Both the position numbers and the translations under genes were made by a program. From Desulfobulbus sp. (GTDB lineage Bacteria > Desulfobacterota > Desulfobulbia > Desulfobulbales > Desulfobulbaceae): a stretch of DNA of 64,000 nt. Each line of letters opens with the position of its first letter. Within the stretch, counting starts at the first letter, position 1. Location: contig WQZH01000001.1 of NCBI GenBank assembly GCA_009780825.1, positions 62,001 to 126,000 of the forward strand. The letters are read 5' to 3'. The notes under the pieces were generated by a model. It was not told where the DNA came from. It made no database searches and worked only from the letters and a program-made list of their open reading frames with translations. This document shows positions 53,054 through 60,686 of this stretch, in pieces.

Positions 53054-54844
53054 TCACTTCCCATCCAAGCGCACCAAGTCCCGGTACACACCCCCTTGGC
53101 CCATCAGCTCGTCGTGGCTGCCCTGCTCGACGATCCGCCCTTGATCCAGGACAACGATCCGGTCAACCCGTCTGATGGTGGACAGCCGGTGAGCGATCAC
53201 CAACGAGGTGCGGTCGCGGAAACCAGCGGCGACTGCCTGCTCCAGCATATTTTCCGATTCGGTGTCGATGGAGGCGGTGGCCTCGTCGAGCACCAGGATG
53301 GCCGGGTCACGATATAAGGCCCGGACGAAAGAGAGTAGTTGCTTCTCGCCCAGACTGAGATTGAGTGCCCCCTCCCCGATACGGGTATCCATTCCCTTGG
53401 GCAGCCGGTCGACAAATGCCTGGAGGCCGGTCTGGTCAAGGATGGCGGCCAGCCGCTCCTCGTCCGGTTCTTGGTCGAGGATGATATTGGCCCGCACCGT
53501 GTCCGGCAGGATAAAAATGTCCTGCATGATCAGACCGACCCGTTGCCGCAGGATGTCCAGGGGCAGCGTGCGAATATCCTCGCCGTCGATCAGCACCTGT
53601 CCGGCCACCGGATCGTAGAAGCGGACCAGCAGGGAAATCAGGGTCGATTTGCCGGCGCCGGTGGTCCCGACCAGGGCCACGGTCTCGCCGGGTCGAATGG
53701 TCAGGTCGATCCCATGCAGAATCGACTGACCCGGTTCGTAGCCGAATTCCACGCCCTTGAATTCGACCAAGCCCATAACCGCTCGCGTCCCAGTGGTCAA
53801 TGGCCGGACAGGCACCGTCATGACAGGACGGGTATCAAGCGTCTGAAAAATACGCTCCGCCGAGGCCATGGCCGCCTGGACAATGGAATATTTCTGGGAA
53901 AGTTCGCGCAGAGGCTGAAAAAAAAGCCGCATGTACGAAATAAAGGCGGCGAGTTCGCCGATGGTCAAGTGGCGGCGGATGACCTCGCCGCCGCCGTACC
54001 AAATGATCAAGGCGATGGCGACCGAACTCATCAGATCGATCAGGGGCATAAACAGACCAAATAGCTTGATCTGGTCAAAGGAGTGCACCAGGTATTCCCT
54101 GGTCAACTCGCCGTGCCTGCGGCTGCTTCGTTCCTGGCCGCCGAAGCACTGGATCACCGCTACTCCGGCCAGGGACTCGGCCAAGAAGCTGTTGATCCGG
54201 GCCAACTGCGAACGGATGGCACGGAATTGCTCCCGGGCGAAACGGGAAAACAGCATGGTGCTGATCGCGGCCAACGGGATAAAAACTGCCATCACCAGGG
54301 CCAGCCGCCCGTTCATCAGGAACAAGAACCAGAAGATACCCGCCAACTTGAGGCCGTCATTGAACAGAGTGACCATCACCGAGGTGAACATCTCGTGCAT
54401 GTTTTCGATGTCGTTGGTCAGTCTGGTCACCAGGCGGCCGGCGGGATGGCCGTGAAAATAGTGCAGATCAAGGGTGAGGAGATGGGAAAAAAGATGCTGC
54501 CGCAGACGGTGCATGATCGACTGGCCGACCCATTCCAGCACCACCACCTGCAAAAAGGTGGTCAGAAAAACCACCCCAACCAGCAAGCCGTACAACAGCG
54601 CGACCCGGCCGAGTCCGGCAATGCGCTCGGACCGGCTGATCCCTTCGGCGACAATGGAGGTGTCGATGCCCATCTGCATCAGCCGCGGCAGAGCCAAAGA
54701 GGCCACGGTGATGACCAGCGCCAGGCCGACGGCCCCGGTCAGGGCCAGCCCATGCCCACGGCAGTAACCGAGAATCCGCCGCCAGAGCCGGACATCGCCT
54801 ATCGTGCCGGGATGCCCATCTTCCGCATACCCGAAATTATGCAT
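53054..54844 (-). CDS. ABC exporter half-transporter A (TMD-NBD), heterodimer partner
   Basis: The start is moved to the ATG at 54844 (MHNFGYAEDGHPGTIGDVRLWRRIL), overlapping the upstream stop by eight bases (ATGCATAA); 596 residues. Six transmembrane helices at 25-330 are followed by an NBD: Walker A LVGTTGAGKSTLI, Q-loop GLIMQDIFILP, signature reading NLSLGEKQLLSF (LSLGE instead of LSGGQ) and Walker B LVLDEATASID with the catalytic Glu. The altered signature here and the altered Walker B in the partner belong to the same composite site, as in TM287/288-type heterodimeric exporters. The substrate is unknown (drug or lipid class by family). Confidence 0.93.
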   Translation of the reverse strand: MHNFGYAEDGHPGTIGDVRLWRRILGYCRGHGLALTGAVGLALVITVASLALPRLMQMGIDTSIVAEGISRSERIAGLGRVALLYGLLVGVVFLTTFLQVVVLEWVGQSIMHRLRQHLFSHLLTLDLHYFHGHPAGRLVTRLTNDIENMHEMFTSVMVTLFNDGLKLAGIFWFLFLMNGRLALVMAVFIPLAAISTMLFSRFAREQFRAIRSQLARINSFLAESLAGVAVIQCFGGQERSSRRHGELTREYLVHSFDQIKLFGLFMPLIDLMSSVAIALIIWYGGGEVIRRHLTIGELAAFISYMRLFFQPLRELSQKYSIVQAAMASAERIFQTLDTRPVMTVPVRPLTTGTRAVMGLVEFKGVEFGYEPGQSILHGIDLTIRPGETVALVGTTGAGKSTLISLLVRFYDPVAGQVLIDGEDIRTLPLDILRQRVGLIMQDIFILPDTVRANIILDQEPDEERLAAILDQTGLQAFVDRLPKGMDTRIGEGALNLSLGEKQLLSFVRALYRDPAILVLDEATASIDTESENMLEQAVAAGFRDRTSLVIAHRLSTIRRVDRIVVLDQGRIVEQGSHDELMGQGGVYRDLVRLDGK

Positions 54845-56684
54845 GGCTCTGCTGCTTCTCCGCCATGGCGCGATACAATGGGTTGGCAAGCAGGGTCTGG
54901 TGTCGACCCTCGGCAACGATGCGCCCGTCGTCGAGGATGACGATCCGCTCGGCATGGCGCAGGACATTGACCCGGTGGGAGACGAGCAACACAGACCTGC
55001 CGCGCAAATGGTCCAGCAGGCCGCGCAGCACCTGTTGTTCCGTCTCGACGTCAATGGCGGACAGGGCATCGTCGATGATCAGCATCGGCCGGTCGCAGAG
55101 CAGTGCCCGGGCCAGCGCCAACCGCTGCCGCTGGCCGCCGGAAAGTTTCACCCCCCGTTCGCCGATCACCGCCTGGTATCCTCCGACAAAATCCTGGATC
55201 TCGCCGTCGATGGCTGCGGCCCTGGCCGCAGCCACGATTTCGTCCATGGTGGCGCCGGGGCGGCCAAAGGCGATATTGGCAGCCACGGTATCGGCAAAGA
55301 CCACCGGTTCCTGGCCGACATAGGCGATGCAATCGCGGATATCCGCCTGACTGAGCCGGTTGACATCGATCCCCCGGAAAAAGAGCATGCCGTCGGCCAC
55401 TGGATACATCCTGAGCAGCAGTCTGCACAGGGTGGACTTGCCCGAACCGGTACGGCCGGTCATGCCCACCAAGCCTGGTCCGATCGTCAGGTCAATTCCG
55501 GCCAGCGCCGGCCGCGTACCCGACGGATAGGTGAAAGAGAGCCCTTGACACGCATAGGTGGTCGGCATGGCGGAAGGCAGAGTTTGAAGAAAGCTGCCGG
55601 CATTGACCACCGGCCGTTGCGCCAACAGGCGATGGATGCGGCGCAGGCTGGTCATTCCCCGTTGAGTGAGGTTGGCTACCCATCCCAGCGCCATCATCGG
55701 CCAGATAAGCATATACAGATAGCTGACAAAAGCGACGAAAGCGCCGATGCTGATTTGGCCGTCGATCGTCAGGATGCCGCCGTAATAGAGAACAAGCAGC
55801 ATACCGACATTGCCGACCAGGGTGGCGATGGGAAAAAGCAACCCCTGAATGGCCGCCACCTTGAGATTGCTCCGCACATACGTCTCGCCCAGGTTCCGGA
55901 ACCGCTCCTCTTGGAACCGTTCCAAAGTATAGGATTTGATCAGCCGGATCGAGACCAGGGTGGCGCGGGTGAACTCGGTGAGCAGGGCGAACTGTTCCTG
56001 AACCAGGTTGAAGCGATGATGGAGGCGGCCAGACAGGATGCGGGTGCCCACGATCAGCACCGGCATGGGTAACAGGGCCACCAGGGTCAGCTTGATGTTG
56101 ATCGCCAGCATGAACCCCAGGGCCGCCGCCGACATCACCAGGGAGTCCACCGCCGCCACCAGCCCCATGCCGCAGGCCATTTGGATGGTGGCCAGGTCGT
56201 TGCTGGCGTGGGCCATGAGATCCCCGATGGTCCAGCGCTCGAAAAAGGGTTGATCCATGCGCAGCACATGCTCGAACAGGCGGTCGCGCAGCTTTTTTTC
56301 CAAAATGCGGGAAAAGCCGATGATCAGATAGCGCCAGACAAAGCGGAGAGCGGCCACCACCACAGCCACCGCCAGGACGTACACACTCAATTCGATCAGG
56401 CGGGCCGGAATAGCCGCCTGCACCGCCAGGACGTACACACTCAATTCGATCAGGCGGGCCGGAATAGCCGCCTGCACCGCCAGTCCGTCCACCGCCGACT
56501 TGACGAAGCGGGGGATGACCAGTTGCAGGAAGTCGACCGCCACCAGGGCAAAAAAACCGATGGTCAAACGTGGCCAGTGGCTGCGAAAGATGGGGACGAG
56601 CAACTTCAGCAGGGAAGCGGGGGGTGCCTCCTGACTGCCCGCGGCGCCTTGTCCGGTCCCGGAGCCGGTAGCTGAGACGGTCAT
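54837..56684 (-). CDS. ABC exporter half-transporter B (TMD-NBD) with an 18-residue tandem duplication
   Basis: 615 residues: a short polar N terminus, six transmembrane helices, then an NBD with Walker A TGRTGSGKSTLC, signature KLSGGQRQRLALARAL and Walker B LIIDDALSAID, where Asp replaces the catalytic Glu. It is therefore the partner with the degenerate Walker B in the heterodimer. Between helix 1 and helix 2 the sequence VQAAIPARLIELSVYVLA occurs twice in a row, caused by an exact 54-bp tandem repeat. The gene overlaps the J-domain gene by ATGA and the other half-transporter by 8 bases, so all are one operon. Confidence 0.93.
   Translation of the reverse strand: MTVSATGSGTGQGAAGSQEAPPASLLKLLVPIFRSHWPRLTIGFFALVAVDFLQLVIPRFVKSAVDGLAVQAAIPARLIELSVYVLAVQAAIPARLIELSVYVLAVAVVVAALRFVWRYLIIGFSRILEKKLRDRLFEHVLRMDQPFFERWTIGDLMAHASNDLATIQMACGMGLVAAVDSLVMSAAALGFMLAINIKLTLVALLPMPVLIVGTRILSGRLHHRFNLVQEQFALLTEFTRATLVSIRLIKSYTLERFQEERFRNLGETYVRSNLKVAAIQGLLFPIATLVGNVGMLLVLYYGGILTIDGQISIGAFVAFVSYLYMLIWPMMALGWVANLTQRGMTSLRRIHRLLAQRPVVNAGSFLQTLPSAMPTTYACQGLSFTYPSGTRPALAGIDLTIGPGLVGMTGRTGSGKSTLCRLLLRMYPVADGMLFFRGIDVNRLSQADIRDCIAYVGQEPVVFADTVAANIAFGRPGATMDEIVAAARAAAIDGEIQDFVGGYQAVIGERGVKLSGGQRQRLALARALLCDRPMLIIDDALSAIDVETEQQVLRGLLDHLRGRSVLLVSHRVNVLRHAERIVILDDGRIVAEGRHQTLLANPLYRAMAEKQQSHA
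56371..56478 (-). repeat. Exact 54-bp in-frame tandem duplication
   Basis: Units 56371-56424 and 56425-56478 (gccaggacgtacacactcaa...cacc) are identical at all 54 positions and keep frame, adding 18 residues to the first extracytoplasmic region or second helix of the ABC exporter. Absence of any mismatch points to a recent event. Confidence 0.95.
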
Positions 56685-57703
56685 CGCAGCGATGGCGCCA
56701 GCTCTTCGTAGGCCGCAGTCAGACGGATGAACTGTTCGCTGTCGCCGCCCTTGTCTGGATGCAGCTCATGGGCTTTTTGCCGGTAGAGACGGATCAGATC
56801 CCGTTTCCGCATCGTTGCCAGCTGTTCGGCATTGAGCCCGAAGATGGCGAAGGCCTGGCTGCGGGATACGGTTTCCGAAGGGGCCGTCGGCCGCCGATGA
56901 AAACGCCTGGAACGGAACCCATGGCCGAAGTTGGCCCAGGACACCGGCTCATCGGGAAGGGTGTCGAAATACATGATCAGATACCGGATCAGCGGATACG
57001 GCAGACGATTGCCACGGGGAAAACCTTGCCAGAACCGCTCGTCTGCCGCCACCCGGCATATTTCCCCGACCAAGACCGCATCAAGCCGCTTTCGGTCAAG
57101 GGCCTGGGGGATGGAACGGGCGTAACTTTCGTGGAAAAATCGCTGCAAATCGAAAATGGTGAACAGGTAGCTCTGGTATTCACGGGGCAGCAGCGCCTGT
57201 TCCTGTTCCAAAATCATCTGCTCGATCTCGTCACGGCTCTTATCGAGCAGCACGGTGTACATGGGCAGGGTCTTGTCAACGGTTTCCGCCGAGGTGCGGC
57301 CCATGCGCAAAAAATGGATGCGGCGCCGGTCCAGACCGTGCGTCTCCGCCATGATTCGCGCCAGCAGGCTCTCGGTTGCCGGCTGCCAGTTGCGGTAACT
57401 GTGCCGCTGGCGAAACGGTCGCAACCGGTTCTTGATGTACGGATCGACAAAAGGAAAGAGCAGATCCTCCAACTCGGAGTACGAGGCGCTCACTCCCTGC
57501 TCACGCAGACTGCGGAGAAGATTCTCATCAAGCTGGAAGGAGGAGTCATCGGTGTACACGATAGCGCGGCTGGGATCTGCTCCCAGTTCCGCCACTTCAC
57601 GCGAGCAAAGGATACCGCCGCTGCGGTAGGATTCCCGGAGCACATACTGATACTGCCTGAAGCCGGTCTCCTTTCTGGCTAAATACATACGATCCACACA
57701 CAT
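56681..57703 (-). CDS. Protein with C-terminal J domain (DnaJ-like co-chaperone)
   Basis: The tracked ORF starts inside the upstream kinase gene; the ATG at 57703 (MCVDRMYLARKETGFRQYQYVLRESY) leaves a 46-base gap and gives 340 residues; an ATG at 57688 is also possible. Residues 1-250 form an alpha-rich domain that I do not recognise (RMYLARKETGFRQYQYVLRESYRSGGILCSREVAELG; YTDDSSFQLDENLL). The C-terminal 65 residues are a J domain, FAIFGLNAEQLATMRKRDLIRLYRQKAHELHPDKGGDSEQFIRLTAAYEEL, with HPD intact, so it can stimulate an Hsp70. A C-terminal J domain is an uncommon arrangement. Co-transcribed with a sensor kinase and an ABC exporter. Confidence 0.85.
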   Translation of the reverse strand: MCVDRMYLARKETGFRQYQYVLRESYRSGGILCSREVAELGADPSRAIVYTDDSSFQLDENLLRSLREQGVSASYSELEDLLFPFVDPYIKNRLRPFRQRHSYRNWQPATESLLARIMAETHGLDRRRIHFLRMGRTSAETVDKTLPMYTVLLDKSRDEIEQMILEQEQALLPREYQSYLFTIFDLQRFFHESYARSIPQALDRKRLDAVLVGEICRVAADERFWQGFPRGNRLPYPLIRYLIMYFDTLPDEPVSWANFGHGFRSRRFHRRPTAPSETVSRSQAFAIFGLNAEQLATMRKRDLIRLYRQKAHELHPDKGGDSEQFIRLTAAYEELAPSLR

Positions 57704-57749
57704 GAAACGGGGAGCGAGAACGGCAAAGCCACCTCGTTTCCCTCGCAAT

Positions 57750-59711
57750 TCAAAGAAAACGATCCACCAGTCCCTCGACCGTGTCGATGGAAAACGGTTT
57801 GACCAGGGCAGCGGCGAAATGGTGGGCGTCGTAGTAGCGCATGACCTCGTCGGTGCCGCTGTCACTGACGGCCACCAACGCGGCCTCGGGGTCCATCGCC
57901 GCGATTTCGCGGGCGGCTGCCAAGCCACGACCACCATCCGCCGACAGGTCCAACAGGGCTAAATCAAACCGTCCACCCTTGGCAAGCTGCTGCTGGTACA
58001 ACTCGACCGCCTCTTCACTGCCGCTGGCCAGAGTGACCGTGCAACCGAAATGCTCGAACATCTTTTTGTTGATCAGTCGCATGACCTCCTCGCTGTCCAC
58101 GACCAGAATCCGCCGCCCAGCCCCCTTCTGAACCCGACTCTGGAGATCGGTCGCCACCGCCACTTGGGACGGCAGATACATTCTGACCGCGCAGCCCCCA
58201 TCGGGAGGCGTCTCGATCCAGACTGTGCCGCCGTGCTTCTTGATGATGGCATGGGCAATCGTCAATCCCAACCCCATCCCTTTCTGTGCGCCCTTCTGCT
58301 TGGTCGAAAAATAGGGATCGAAAACCTGATCAAGCAAAGCCGGGGCAACACCAGGCCCGGAATCGAAAAACACGATCCGTACCAGTTCGCCACTCGGCAG
58401 CGGGCGACTGGTTTTCGCCGCCTCTTCGTCACCGTTGACCCGGGCAATCACCACCTCGATCCGGCCGCTTCCCTCCATGGCGGCGACAGCGTTGCTTGCC
58501 AGATTGCTAAAAACTTGACCGACGAGGATGGGATCGACAGGAATCGCCGCTCCATCGTCGCTGCATGCCACATGGAATTCGATCCCGGTGGAGGCCAGTT
58601 CCTTCTCCAGAACCGCTTCGATGAGGGAGCACAACCGTACCTGCGATCTCTGGGGCAGATAATTGTCGGAAAAGGCGGTGAATTGACGAATCAGCTGGGT
58701 GGTCAGGTTGATCGCCTTACCGGCCTCGCGCAGCAGGTGGTTGACGTTCTCGTCCCGGCTGACATGATGGGCCATTTCGATATTGCCGCTGATAATGGTC
58801 ATCAGGTTGTTGAAATCATGCGAGATACCACTGGCCATCACCGACATGGCCTCCAGCTTGCGGATCCGTTGCAACTCCTTTTCCAGATGGCGCTGACGCT
58901 GCTCCAGCATCTTGCGGCGGGTGACATCCTGCAAAATGCCAATGATGAAGAAGGTTCCCCCTTCCTCCACCGGCACCAGATCGTAGGTCACCTGTCGCTC
59001 TCCCATCCAGACCGGATCGTCGTAGGGAAAAGACAGAGGGCCAAATCCTGTTGACAGGCCGGTCTGTTGTATCCAGGCCTCAATCCTGTCGCTGGCTGGT
59101 TGAGGCACCAGAGAGGCGAGACGGCGCCCCAGTATGCGGGCCTCGGGCTCACCAAACAGGGAGATGGCGACATCGTTGGCCATCACGATCCGCCCCTCAT
59201 GGTTGAGTTCGACCACGCCTTCGGTCATCCGGGCCAGGATCACCTCGCGATGCTTCTTGCTCACCAGTAGTTCACTGGTGACTTCGCGCGGATAGAGCCC
59301 TTCCATCCCTTGAATGATTCCGGTTCCGCCCCGATGGTTGGCATGAAAGCGCTCCAGAACCTCCTTGACGTGCACCTTCATGGTCGGAGTCGGTCCCTTG
59401 GCGATGCAGACATCGGCCTTGAGCCGCTTGACGATGTCGTCATCCTCCAAGGCAACGCCGGACAGGACCACCAGGAATATCTCTTCGAACTCCTTAGTGT
59501 TCCGGATGATGTAGCTGAGTTTCTCGCCGTCGATCTCGGGCATGATCAGATCGGTGAAGATGATGTCGGGGCGCTGTTCCGCTATGCGGTCCAGGGCTTC
59601 CAACCCATTTCCGGCCGTTCGCACGGAACAGCCCTCGGTCACCAGGATATATTCCAGAATCCGGCGAATAACGGGACTGTTGTCGACAACCAGTGCTTGA
59701 ATCCTATTCAT
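57750..59711 (-). CDS. Hybrid sensor kinase: receiver-PAS-HisKA-HATPase-receiver
   Basis: 653 residues without membrane segments. Receiver 1 at 5-120 (FTDLIMPEIDG); a PAS domain at about 170-285 (EGVVELNHEGRIVMANDVAISLFGEPEARILGRRLASL ... FFIIGILQDVTRR). The HisKA box is MASGISHDFNNLMTIISGN, of the HDFNN type. The HATPase_c domain has NLASNAVAAME, DSGPGVAPALLDQVFDPYFSTKQKGAQKGMGLGLTIAHAI. Receiver 2 is at about 530-653 (LALLDLSADGG, LVKPFSID). Coupled by an eight-base overlap to the single-domain response regulator upstream, which probably takes part in the relay. The signal is unknown, but the PAS domain suggests redox or small-ligand sensing. Confidence 0.93.
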   Translation of the reverse strand: MNRIQALVVDNSPVIRRILEYILVTEGCSVRTAGNGLEALDRIAEQRPDIIFTDLIMPEIDGEKLSYIIRNTKEFEEIFLVVLSGVALEDDDIVKRLKADVCIAKGPTPTMKVHVKEVLERFHANHRGGTGIIQGMEGLYPREVTSELLVSKKHREVILARMTEGVVELNHEGRIVMANDVAISLFGEPEARILGRRLASLVPQPASDRIEAWIQQTGLSTGFGPLSFPYDDPVWMGERQVTYDLVPVEEGGTFFIIGILQDVTRRKMLEQRQRHLEKELQRIRKLEAMSVMASGISHDFNNLMTIISGNIEMAHHVSRDENVNHLLREAGKAINLTTQLIRQFTAFSDNYLPQRSQVRLCSLIEAVLEKELASTGIEFHVACSDDGAAIPVDPILVGQVFSNLASNAVAAMEGSGRIEVVIARVNGDEEAAKTSRPLPSGELVRIVFFDSGPGVAPALLDQVFDPYFSTKQKGAQKGMGLGLTIAHAIIKKHGGTVWIETPPDGGCAVRMYLPSQVAVATDLQSRVQKGAGRRILVVDSEEVMRLINKKMFEHFGCTVTLASGSEEAVELYQQQLAKGGRFDLALLDLSADGGRGLAAAREIAAMDPEAALVAVSDSGTDEVMRYYDAHHFAAALVKPFSIDTVEGLVDRFL

Positions 59712-60072
59712 GGCTGAGCAGCTCCTTCACCGCTTCGGCAAGTTCGCGCACATCAAATGGCTTGCTGAACACCTTGTCAGCCCCCAATTCCCGGGCCGCC
59801 GGCAGATATGCCTCGGGCCCGATACGCCCTCCCCCTGAAATGGCGATGATCTTGAGATGAGGACATTCCTTTTTGAGCAGACTGATGGTTTCCAGCCCTT
59901 CCTGCTCGGGCATGATCAAATCGGTAATCACCAGGTCGGCTGTCTGCTTGCGGCATTTCTGTACCCCTTCCCGGCCGTTGCAGGCCTCAATCACCTCATA
60001 ACCGCTCCATTCCATCACCTGGCGCAATAAAGTTCGAATCTGATCGTCGTCGTCAATAACCAAAATTCTCAT
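59704..60072 (-). CDS. Single-domain response regulator (CheY-like)
   Basis: 122 residues from the ATG at 60072 (MRILVIDDDDQIRTLLRQVMEWSGYEVIEA), preceded by gagggga; the ORF track adds 28 upstream residues. Acidic pocket IDDDD, phospho-acceptor LVITDLIMPEQEG, Ser/Thr AISGGG and Lys VFSKPFDV are intact. It has no output domain, so it acts by protein contact, as a shuttle within a phosphorelay or on another target. First gene of the operon that continues into the hybrid kinase, J-domain protein and ABC exporter. Confidence 0.93.
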   Translation of the reverse strand: MRILVIDDDDQIRTLLRQVMEWSGYEVIEACNGREGVQKCRKQTADLVITDLIMPEQEGLETISLLKKECPHLKIIAISGGGRIGPEAYLPAARELGADKVFSKPFDVRELAEAVKELLSHE

Positions 60073-60686
60073 GAGCTCCCCTCTCAGTAGAATTTTCCCA
60101 ATGGCAAACGCAATCGCCGCATGACTATCGGCTTGACCAGAAGCCGGCACCCCCACCTCATATTGTCGGGCTTTCTGCCATAGCCAATAGTTTATTGTAG
60201 CCCGAGCAGAGGGTAATGGGCAAGTCCAGATGCAACGTATGGGGCCGATGCTGCCCCTATAAGCCGGTCATCTTCAGCAGGACACGAGCGGCAATCAGCA
60301 GATTATTGCCGCTCGGAACAAAACGCCCTGGGGGGTGTAAGGTTTCGCGGTATAACGCATCATGATCGAAGGCGTTGGCGCCCCTGCTCCGGCTCATCCG
60401 GCCCGACCATGAAGTCAGCCCCTCCCCCGGCCAACGGCTTGTCTCCCTCAAGACAACTTTGCGCACTGCCTCCGGAACTACGCAATGGCGGGCGAAATTT
60501 CCGGACGTCCCTGCTGAAGCGCAGGCAGTAAACCTCAAGTATATTTTCAGCGACAACACATCATCGAACCGAAACTTCTCTCTCTTTCTCACCACATCGC
60601 CTGTGCATCGCCAACCAGGGGCGTGGCCCGAAATGTATTTTCCATTATCGATTGTCAGCAACCCGCAGATGGTAATCGAGAAATAT
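60073..60686. other. 614-bp intergenic region, no gene seen
   Basis: The tracked minus-strand ORF 60257-60775 overlaps the end of the CofD-like gene and has no signal, domain or ribosome binding site that I can support. A perfect 11-bp inverted repeat cgagcggcaat/attgccgctcg (60285-60295, 60305-60315) is present without a T tract. The promoter of the response-regulator operon must lie here or in the first 100 bases. Confidence 0.4.

Noticed and set aside
54804-56072. Plus-strand ORF of 422 codons
   Set aside because: Antisense shadow of the ABC exporter genes.
56371-56478. CRISPR-like repeat
   Set aside because: Two directly adjoining units with no spacer, inside a coding frame; a tandem duplication.
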